Of a stretch of 64,000 nt of DNA, positions 26,283 to 34,300 are shown piece after piece. The stretch's first letter is position 1, and each line of letters begins with the position of its first letter. A program made the position numbers and the translations under genes. This DNA is from Auanema rhodensis. Taxonomy: Eukaryota > Nematoda > Chromadorea > Rhabditida > Rhabditidae. The notes beneath the pieces were generated by a model that was given only the letters and a program-made list of their open reading frames with translations, searched no databases and was not told the DNA's origin. The stretch is taken from positions 6,582,501 through 6,646,500 of the forward strand of contig OZ059900.1 of NCBI GenBank assembly GCA_964057225.1, in the 5' to 3' direction.

Positions 26283-27449
26283 ATGGACCCAATGGATGAA
26301 GGCGCGCCACTTACGCAAACCTCGGGAAAGTCACCAGTTCCAACACCTTCGATCCCCCAACCAGCAGCGATTCCAAGAGCCATACGCGATATAAAAGCTC
26401 CACGTTTCGATGGAAAAATACAATTCCACCGCTTTCTTCTAAACCTAGACGAATATTTCAATGCTACAAGAACAACTATGCCTGAACGTCTTCAAAGCAT
26501 ACCATTATTACTAGAAGAGGAACGAGCAAGAGAAGCATACAGAAAACTCACAACCGAAGATAAGCGACTTGGATGGGACCATGTCAAGAAGCGACTCTCA
26601 GAAATAATCACACCGAAAAAACAAAGAGAACGAGCAATGCACCGCCTACATGGCTTGAAACAATTACCAACGGAATCGGTACAAAGCTTTGCAACAAGAT
26701 GTTCTAACGAAGCCTACTCGGCTATGGACATGAACAACGAAAGTGAGCTTAACATGCTCCGATCCATCTTTACCTGGGGACTAAGACCCGAAATAAGCGA
26801 ACACGTTAGCGGTCTAGATCCATCAAATTTTGAGGAAGCTTATGAATTGGCCTTACGAAAAGAACTCTCTATACAAAATAGACCATCATCGTTTGTCAAC
26901 AATATGGAGAAGTCGTTCAATAACCTCAACATTCGAGACTCAAAGGACAACAACCAGTACAAGAGAAACGAATCTAAAGATTTCAAGGGAACCAAACCGA
27001 TATATAATGGCAAACCACACAACCAATATCCGGACAGGTATAACAATCAATATCGGCCTCATCAACACCAATACAGTAATAATAACTCACGATTCTCTCA
27101 AAATAAGGGATCAAGAGAACATCACTTCGCCAGATCACGGAACAGAAGCCAGGAAAGATCATACTATCGAAACCGCGACCAAAACTATAGCGGACACAAC
27201 AACCGGCGACAATCAAATAATCACGAACAATACCCCTCTCAATACAATGGAAGCCAATACAACAATTATGGAAGTCGCCCGCGCAGCCCCTCCAATGGAC
27301 CAAAATGGTATAGAGAACGCACACAGAGCCCAGGAGTACGTTTTCAAGTCAACAACGTCACGGAAAACGAAGTACCAAACAACAAAAGAAGATCAGCACT
27401 ACTCCAACTCCTCTTTATCACAATTATCACACTCATTGAAGCCAGCTGA
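26283..27449 (+). CDS. gag: Retroelement Gag-like protein, 3' end fused into the LTR
   Basis: Gag forms the particle that packages the element RNA. From the first in-frame ATG the frame encodes 388 residues. It opens with a Pro/Thr-rich stretch. A capsid-like helical region follows, starting near residue 42 with the motif APRFDGKIQFHRFLLNLDEY and containing a segment of the retrotransposon-gag type (ERAMHRLHGLKQLPTESVQS). The C-terminal third is basic and rich in Arg, Asn, Gln and Tyr, with RNRSQER-like repeats. No CCHC zinc knuckle is present, so RNA binding probably rests on this basic tail. The last 16 codons (27,401-27,449) are read from the 3' LTR, a product of the pol deletion. The frame is open upstream of the ATG, so the natural start is uncertain. 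Confidence 0.75.
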   Translation: MDPMDEGAPLTQTSGKSPVPTPSIPQPAAIPRAIRDIKAPRFDGKIQFHRFLLNLDEYFNATRTTMPERLQSIPLLLEEERAREAYRKLTTEDKRLGWDHVKKRLSEIITPKKQRERAMHRLHGLKQLPTESVQSFATRCSNEAYSAMDMNNESELNMLRSIFTWGLRPEISEHVSGLDPSNFEEAYELALRKELSIQNRPSSFVNNMEKSFNNLNIRDSKDNNQYKRNESKDFKGTKPIYNGKPHNQYPDRYNNQYRPHQHQYSNNNSRFSQNKGSREHHFARSRNRSQERSYYRNRDQNYSGHNNRRQSNNHEQYPSQYNGSQYNNYGSRPRSPSNGPKWYRERTQSPGVRFQVNNVTENEVPNNKRRSALLQLLFITIITLIEAS

Positions 27450-27823
27450 CCATGTCAACTGCTATCATAAAACTAGTGCAGATAGTTTTTAAGACACTCT
27501 GAGAACTTTCTAGATATGAACTTTTTATACGCAGTGTAACATTTTGTGTAAATTGAGTAGGAGTCGTATGGATATATAAGCCTGAGTCTGGAAGACACAG
27601 GCATCTCATTCTCATCTCTTTTTCTTAGCTCTTCTCTTTTTTAAATATTCATTTCATAACTTCAATAATGTAAAGAATAAACTTTTATATCTCTTATTCT
27701 CTCATTTCATATTTCACAATACAGCACACTCTATAATATACGCTCATTTATAAATCTATACTCATTCTCTCATAGTATGTTTGGACTTCCTTGACTTGGA
27801 ACCATCGGGGATCCAAATGGAAC
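27401..27823 (+). repeat. 3' LTR
   Basis: This is the second copy of the 423-bp repeat. It has the TATA-like motif at 27,573-27,580 and AATAAA at 27,676-27,681. It ends 14 bp before sequence typical of the tRNA-Ser(CGA) unit begins, so the element borders the second array. Confidence 0.85.
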
Positions 27824-27844
27824 GACAAGTAAAACAATAACTTA

Positions 27845-27926
27845 CGCAGCGAGCAGGATTCGAGCCTACGCAGGCAACGCTCATTGGATTTCGAGTCCAA
27901 CATTTTAACCACTCGAACGATAAAAA
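27845..27926 (-). pseudogene. Degenerate tRNA-Ser(CGA), lacks 5' acceptor strand
   Basis: The 3' half is present, with a cgagcc change in the T arm, and the anticodon is CGA. The sequence departs from consensus at the 5' end of the gene: the acceptor 5' strand is replaced by an AT-rich sequence (..cgaacgataaaaaat..). No acceptor stem can form. The same breakpoint occurs at 29,373 and 33,467. Confidence 0.8.
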
Positions 27927-27961
27927 ATATCGTAACGTATCGATATTCGAGAACCACTTTT

Positions 27962-29337
27962 TCAAAATAGAGAATATAATTTAGGTTCCATATGTGGAAT
28001 ATTCTCAGATGAAGTTGGAAGAAGTTTAATAACTCCTAATTCAACATCATTTTGTTCCTGAGTAAGAGGTTTAAATGTGGAAAAAGAAGATATGTAAGGA
28101 ATAGTATTAGACCAGGAATTATATCGATATTGATGGAATCCTATGCGTATACAACAAACAAAGGATGCAAAATAAACAACAAAGTGGCAAAAACAATGAC
28201 CACATGACAAGATGAGGTGTGCAATGTGGGTTTCCAAGCAAATGTATGGATGAAAACTTTGCCTCTTCCCTTACTACAGGATTTGCAGATGCGAAGGGTA
28301 AACATATCGATAATGTTCTCGAAATTAGGATTGCAGATGCAAATGCTGATTTGATATTTTTATGCGAAGCGTATGTGATATGATCTCGTAAAGGCTACAT
28401 TGCCCAAATTAATCATTGATTTTCGATGTGCTCATATGGGATCTTATGTTCATACTTGTGAAAATATGAATCAATTGAACCATATAATTATCCAACACAA
28501 TCCAAATGTGTTCGGTCTTCCGCACATATATGACGTTGTTTGACATTTTGAGAAAACCCTCGTTTTTTCTACAAATTAGAACATGTACCTGGTTTGGACG
28601 ACATATTTGAAGTATTCAAATGTGAAGATTGGACAACATCTTCAGCACATATTGTTAATGATAAAAATATATATAATATCACAACTCCAAGATGTTTGAA
28701 AATGAATTACTCTTTTTTCAATATGACGATCGATACACAGGATATCGAGTGTACTTGTACTAAAATCAATGATGATGTTACTGGATGTGTATGTCCAGAA
28801 CATAATCAATGCGGATGCACTTTGTCCACAGTAATAGCATCCCGAGAGACTTATCAATAGAAGACGACAAGGTAGAACACATGAAAACGTAAAACAGTTA
28901 TATAATCAGAATCAATAACAACTGTAGTTTCATCAGCTTGGGTACGAAATGTTAAGGGTTTATGGAGTTTATGGAGTTTATAGATTATTTCTGTATTTGA
29001 CATATGAGCAGGTAAAAAATGAGAGAAATGCGTAACATTATGTTCTGGACAAACACATCTAGTAACATCATTATTGATTTTGGTACAAGTACAATCGATA
29101 ACTGTTGTACATCTTGGAAAACTGTCAGAAGTATCTGCTCGTGTTGTACTTTGTACCATGAATGGAAAATTTGGTTTAAAAGCAAAGATTTGATTGTTCG
29201 ATGCAACAAAATCTTTTTTAACATTCAAACCTCTTACTCAGGAACAAAATGATATTGAATTAGGAGTTATTAAACTTCCTCCAACTTCATCTGAGAATAT
29301 TCCACATATGGAACCTAAATTATATTCTCCATTTTGA
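27962..29337. pseudogene. Rearranged fragments of an envelope-like retroelement ORF, block 1
   Basis: Several open pieces lie in both orientations. On the minus strand 27,962-28,237 encodes a hydrophobic, membrane-like segment and then a short polar tail. On the plus strand 28,225-28,383 and 28,594-28,860 encode a cysteine-rich ectodomain-like sequence with the motifs FEVFKCEDW and CTCTKINDDVTGCVCPEHN. On the minus strand 28,854-29,228 is a second version with CTCTKINNDVTRCVCPEHN. On the plus strand 29,221-29,337 repeats the polar tail. The Cys pattern and FEVF-C-x2-W motif suggest the phlebovirus-Gc-like envelope proteins carried by some BEL/Pao elements. That assignment is tentative. The pieces are broken by stops and inversions and cannot make one protein. 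Confidence 0.45.
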
Positions 29338-29372
29338 AAAAGTGGTTTTCGAATATCGATACGTTACAATAT

Positions 29373-29454
29373 TTTTTATCGTTCGAGTGGTTAAAGTGTT
29401 AGACTCAAAATCCAATGGGCGTTGCCTGCGTAGGTTCGAATCCTGCTCGCTGCG
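29373..29454 (+). pseudogene. Degenerate tRNA-Ser copy, anticodon position now CAA
   Basis: The 3' half matches the CGA family, but the 5' acceptor strand is lost at the same breakpoint as at 27,845. The anticodon arm reads TTAGACTCAAAATCCAA, so the stem is mismatched and the anticodon position is CAA rather than CGA. It is not expected to make a functional tRNA. Confidence 0.8.
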
Positions 29455-29540
29455 TAATTTTTTGGGTTCTTCCAGATTTTTCTGAGAAAGCATTTTCAAA
29501 TGCCTGTATTTTTCTTCTGAAAATGAATTTGCTGAAATAA

Positions 29541-30291
29541 GCAGCGATGTCCGAGTGGTTAAGGAGTTGGACTCGAAATCCAATGGGCGTTGCCTGCGTA
29601 GGTTCGAATCCTGCTCGCTGCGTAATTTTTTGGGTTCTTCCAGATTTTTTTGAGAAATATTTTCAAATGCCTGTATTTTTCTTCTGAAAATGAATTTGCT
29701 GAAATAAGCAGCGATGTCCGAGTGGTTAAGGAGTTGGACTCGAAATCCAATGGGCGTTGCCTGCGTAGGTTCGAATCCTGCTCGCTGCGAAATTTTTTGG
29801 GTTCTTCCAGATTTTTTTGAGCAACATTTTCAAAAGCCTGTATTATTCTTCTGAAACGGAATTAGCTGAAATGAGCAGCGATGTCCGAGTGGTTAAGGAG
29901 TTGGACTCGAAATCCAATGGGCGTTGCCTGCGTACGTTCGAATCCTGCTCGCTGCGAAATTTTTTGGGTTCTTCCAGATTTTTCTGAGAAAGCATTTTCA
30001 AATGCCTGTATTATTCTTCTGAAACGGAATTAGCTGAAATGAGCAGCGATGTCCGAGTGGTTAAGGAGTTGGACTCGAAATCCAATGGGCGTTGCCTGCG
30101 TAGGTTCGAATCCTGCTCGCTGCGAAATTTTTTGGGTTCTTCCAGATTTTTTTGAGCAACATTTTCAAAAGCCTGTATTATTCTTCTGAAACGGAATTAG
30201 CTGAAATGAGCAGCGATGTCCGAGTGGTTAAGGAGTTGGACTCGAAATCCAATGGGCGTTGCCTGCGTAGGTTCGAATCCTGCTCGCTGCG
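29541..30291 (+). tRNA. tRNA-Ser(CGA) genes, plus block 1 (5 copies)
   Basis: Full-length 82-nt genes start at 29,541, 29,708, 29,875, 30,043 and 30,210. Each has acceptor GCAGCGA/TCGCTGC, anticodon loop CTCGAAA (anticodon CGA, reads UCG), variable arm GGGC-GTT-GCCT, T loop TTCGAAT and discriminator G. A T6 Pol III terminator follows three nt after the gene. The copy at 29,875 has a G-to-C change in the T stem. Confidence 0.93.
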
Positions 30292-30314
30292 TAATTTTTT
30301 GGGTTCTTCCAGAG

Positions 30315-30711
30315 TTATCGATTGTACTTGTACCAAAATCAATAATGATGTTACTAGATGTGTTTGTCCAGAACATAATGTTACGCATTTCTCTCATTTT
30401 TTACCTGCTCATATGTCAAATACAGAAATAATCTATAAACTCCATAAACTCCATAAACCCTTAACATTTCGTACCCAAGCTGATGAAACTACAGTTGTTA
30501 TTGATTCTGATTATATAACTGTTTTACGTTTTCATGTGTTCTACCTTGTCGTCTTCTATTGATAAGTCTCTCGGGATGCTATTACTGTGGACAAAGTGCA
30601 TCCGCATTGATTATGTTCTGGACCTACACATCCAGTAACATCATCATTGATTTTAGTACAAGTACACTCGATATCCTGTGTATCGATCGTCATATTGAAA
30701 AAAGAGTAATT
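30315..30711. pseudogene. Envelope-like fragment, block 2 (inverted copy of 28.7-29.1 kb)
   Basis: The stretch 30,315-30,562 (plus) repeats the CTCTKINNDVTRCVCPEHN piece of block 1, and 30,556-30,711 (minus) repeats the CTCTKINDDVTGCVGPEHN piece. Together they are the reverse complement of about 28,715-29,110. The left edge falls inside the trailer of the tRNA at 30,210 and the right edge cuts the 3' end of the tRNA at 30,710. Retroelement and tRNA sequence were therefore joined by recombination. Confidence 0.55.
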
Positions 30712-30791
30712 CAGCGAGCAGGATTCGAACCTACGCAGGCAACGCCCATTGGATTTCGAGTCCAACTCCTTAACCACTCGAACATCGCTGC
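30710..30791 (-). pseudogene. tRNA-Ser(CGA) copy with clipped 3' acceptor end
   Basis: The last acceptor base and discriminator are replaced at the junction with the envelope-like fragment (attcagcg instead of acgcagcg on the plus strand). A G-to-A change on the plus strand lies near the D stem. A copy with the same junction lies 3,424 bp to the right at 34,134. Confidence 0.7.
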
Positions 30792-30876
30792 TTATTTCAG
30801 CAAATTCATTTTCAGAAGAAAAATACAGGCATTTGAAAATGTTTCTCAAAAAAATCTGGAAGAACCCAAAAAATTT

Positions 30877-33299
30877 CGCAGCGAGCAGGATTCGAACCTA
30901 CGCAGGCAACGCCCATTGGATTTCGAGTCCAACTCCTTAACCACTCGGACATCGCTGCTTATTTCAGCAAATTCATTTTCAGAAGAAAAATACAGGCATT
31001 TGAAAATATTTCTCAAAAAAATCTGGAAGAACCCAAAAAATTACGCAGCGAGCAGGATTCGAACCTACGCAGGCAACGCCCATTGGATTTCGAGTCCAAC
31101 TCCTTAACCACTCGGACATCGCTGCTTATTTCAGCAAATTCATTTTCAGAAGAAAAATACAGGCATTTGAAAATATTTCTCAAAAAAATCTGGAAGAACC
31201 CAAAAAATTACGCAGCGAGCAGGATTCGAACCTACGCAGGCAACGCCCACTGGATTTCGAGTCCAACTCCTTAACCACTCGGACATCGCTGCTTATTTCA
31301 GCAAATTCATTTTCAGAAGAAAAATACAGGCATTTGAAAATATTTCTCAAAAAAATCTGGAAGAACCCAAAAAATTACGCAGCGAGCAGGATTCGAACCT
31401 ACGCAGGCAACGCCCATTGGATTTCGAGTCCAACTCCTTAACCACTCGGACATCGCTGCTTATTTCAGCAAATTCATTTTCAGAAGAAAAATACAGGCAT
31501 TTGAAAATATTTCTCAAAAAAATCTGGAAGAACCCAAAAAATTACGCAGCGAGCAGGATTCGAACCTACGCAGGCAACGCCCATTGGATTTCGAGTCCAA
31601 CTCCTTAACCACTCGGACATCGCTGATTATTTCAGCAAATTCATTTTCAGAAGAAAAATACAGGCATTTGAAAATGCTTTCTCAGAAAAATCTGGAAGAA
31701 CCCAAAAAATTACGCAGCGAGCAGGATTCGAACCTACGCAGGCAACGCCCATTGGATTTCGAGTCCAACTCCTTAACCACTCGGACATCGCTGCTCATTT
31801 CAGCTAATTCCGTTTCAGAAGAATAATACAGGCTTTTGAAAATGTTGCTCAAAAAAATCTGGAAGAACCCAAAAAATTACGCTTCAGGATTCGAACCTAC
31901 GCAGGCAACGCCCATTGGATTTCGAGTCCAACTCCTTAACCACTCGGACATCGCTGCTCATTTCAGCTAATTCCGTTTCAGAAGAACAACACAGGCATTT
32001 GAAAATGCTTTCTCAGAAAAATCTGGAAGAACCCAAAAAATTTCGCAGCGAGCAGGATTCGAACCTACGCAGGCAACGCCCATTGGATTTCGAGTCCAAC
32101 TCCTTAACCACTCGGACATCGCTGCTCATTCCAGCAAATTCATTTTCAGAAGAATAATACAGGCATTTGAAAATGCTTTCTCAGAAAAATCTGGAAGAAC
32201 CTAAAAAATTTCGCAGCGAGCAGGATTCGAACCTACGCAGGCAACGCCCATTGGATTTCGAGTCCAACTCCTTAACCACTCGGACATCGCTGCTCATTTC
32301 AGCTAATTCCGTTTCAGAAGAATAATACAGGCATTTGAAAATGCTTTCTCAGAAAAATCTGAAAGAACCCAAAAAATTTCGCAGCGAGCAGGATTCGAAC
32401 CTACGCAGGCAACGCCCATTGGATTTCGAGTCCAACTCCTTAACCACTCGGACATCGCTGCTCATTTCAGCTAATTCCGTTTCAGAAGAATAATACAGGC
32501 ATTTGAAAATGCTTTCTCAGAAAAATCTGGAAGAACCCAAAAAATTTCGCAGCGAGCAGGATTCGAACCTACGCAGGCAACGCCCATTGGATTTCGAGTC
32601 CAACTCCTTAACCACTCGAACATCGCTGCTTATTTCAGCAAATTCATTTTCAGAAGAAAAATACAGGCATTTGAAAATGTTTCTCAAAAAAATCTGGAAG
32701 AACCCAAAAAATTTCGCAGCGAGCAGGATTCGAACCTACGCAGGCAACGCCCATTGGATTTCGAGTCCAACTCCTTAACCACTCGGACATCGCTGCTTAT
32801 TTCAGCAAATTCATTTTCAGAAGAAAAATACAGGCATTTGAAAATATTTCTCAAAAAAATCTGGAAGAACCCAAAAAATTACGCAGCGAGCAGGATTCGA
32901 ACCTACGCAGGCAACGCCCATTGGATTTCGAGTCCAACTCCTTAACCACTCGGACATCGCTGCTCATTTTAGCTAATTCCGTTTCAGAAGAAAAACACAG
33001 GCATTTGAAAATGCTTTCTCAGAAAAATCTGAAAGAACCCAAAAAATTTCGCAGCGAGCAGGATTCGAACCTACGCAGGCAACGCCCATTGGATTTCGAG
33101 TCCAACTCCTTAACCACTCGGACATCGCTGCTCATTTCAGCTAATTCCGTTTCAGAAGAATAATACAGTCATTTGAAAATGCTTTCTCAGAAAAATCTGG
33201 AAGAACCCAAAAAATTACGCAGCGAGCAGGATTCGAACCTACGCAGGCAACGCCCATTGGATTTCGAGTCCAACTCCTTAACCACTCGGACATCGCTGC
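30877..33299 (-). tRNA. tRNA-Ser(CGA) genes, minus block 2 (14 full-length copies)
   Basis: Full-length genes, low coordinates: 30877, 31044, 31211, 31378, 31545, 31713, 32044, 32212, 32380, 32548, 32715, 32882, 33050, 33218; each spans 82 nt. All have anticodon CGA. The copy at 31545 has a substitution at the first acceptor position (gctgatt instead of gctgctt on the plus strand), and 31211 has one variable-arm change. The T6 terminator is present after each. Confidence 0.92.
31880..31957 (-). pseudogene. tRNA-Ser(CGA) with internal 3' deletion
   Basis: The 3' acceptor strand is replaced (acgcttcagg instead of acgcagcgagcagg on the plus strand), so the gene is 4 nt short and cannot form the acceptor stem. 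The identical lesion occurs at 35,472, 39,770 and 41,274, which makes it a useful marker for block duplication. Confidence 0.85.
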
Positions 33300-33385
33300 T
33301 TATTTCAGCAAATTCATTTTCAGAAGAAAAATACAGGCATTTGAAAATGCTTTCTCAGAAAAATCTGGAAGAACCCAAAAAATTA

Positions 33386-33467
33386 CGCAGCGAGCAGGAT
33401 TCGAACCTACGCAGGCAACGCCCATTGGATTTTGAGTCTAACACTTTAACCACTCGAACGATAAAAA
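33386..33467 (-). pseudogene. Degenerate tRNA-Ser copy next to envelope-like block 3
   Basis: This is the mirror image of the copy at 29,373: intact 3' half, altered anticodon arm (anticodon position CAA) and missing 5' acceptor strand. Confidence 0.8.
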
Positions 33468-33502
33468 ATATTGTAACGTATCGATATTCGAAAACCACTT
33501 TT

Positions 33503-34135
33503 TCAAAATGGAGAATATAATTTAGGTTCCATATGTGGAATATTCTCAGATGAAGTTGGAGGAAGTTTAATAACTCCTAATTCAATATCATTTTGTTCCT
33601 GAGTAAGAGGTTTGAATGTTAAAAAAGATTTTGTTGCATCGAACAATCAAATCTTTGCTTTTAAACCAAATTTTCCATTCATGGTACAAAGTACAACACG
33701 AGCAGATACTTCTGACAGTTTTCCAAGATGTACAACAGTTATCGATTGTACTTGTACCAAAATCAATAATGATGTTACTAGATGTGTTTGTCCAGAACAT
33801 AATGTTACGCATTTCTCTCATTTTTTACCTGCTCATATGTCAAATACAGAAATAATCTATAAACTCCATAAACTCCATAAACCCTTAACATTTCGTACCC
33901 AAGCTGATGAAACTACAGTTGTTATTGATTCTGATTATATAACTGTTTTACGTTTTCATGTGTTCTACCTTGTCGTCTTCTATTGATAAGTCTCTCGGGA
34001 TGCTATTACTGTGGACAAAGTGCATCCGCATTGATTATGTTCTGGACATACACATCCAGTAACATCATCATTGATTTTAGTACAAGTACACTCGATATCC
34101 TGTGTATCGATCGTCATATTGAAAAAAGAGTAATT
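33503..34135. pseudogene. Envelope-like fragments, block 3 (reverse complement of 28.7-29.34 kb)
   Basis: The tail piece (minus, 33,503-33,619), the CTCTKINNDVTRCVCPEHN piece (plus, 33,612-33,986) and the CTCTKINDDVTGCVCPEHN piece (minus, 33,980-34,135) lie in the reverse of their order in block 1. Block 3 differs from block 1 by few substitutions, so this copy is recent. It contains the start of the second copy of the 3,424-bp duplication. Confidence 0.55.
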
Positions 34136-34215
34136 CAGCGAGCAGGATTCGAACCTACGCAGGCAACGCCCATTGGATTTCGAGTCCAACTCCTTAACCA
34201 CTCGAACATCGCTGC
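34134..34215 (-). pseudogene. tRNA-Ser(CGA) copy with clipped 3' acceptor end, second copy
   Basis: This has the same junction and the same substitutions as the copy at 30,710, at an offset of 3,424 bp. Confidence 0.7.
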
Positions 34216-34300
34216 TTATTTCAGCAAATTCATTTTCAGAAGAAAAATACAGGCATTTGAAAATGTTTCTCAAAAAAATCTGGAAGAACCCAAAAAATTT

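Larger units (their letters stand above)
24954..27823 (+). mobile_element. Internally deleted LTR retroelement (gag only)
   Basis: Two direct copies of a 423-bp sequence (24,954-25,376 and 27,401-27,823) flank about 2.0 kb of internal sequence. That sequence contains a primer binding site right after the left LTR and a gag reading frame. No protease, reverse transcriptase, RNase H or integrase frame is present. The gag frame runs straight into the right LTR, which indicates a deletion from the gag/pol boundary to just before the 3' LTR. The LTRs differ at only about four positions, so the insertion is young. I found no convincing target-site duplication. The element lies exactly between the UGA array and the CGA array. 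A Gypsy-like family is plausible from the PBS and gag, but without pol this is inference. Confidence 0.85.

Noticed and set aside
26830-27492. 220-codon second frame over gag
   Set aside because: It overlaps gag in another frame and its Thr/Asn-rich composition follows the gag codons; no pol homology is visible.
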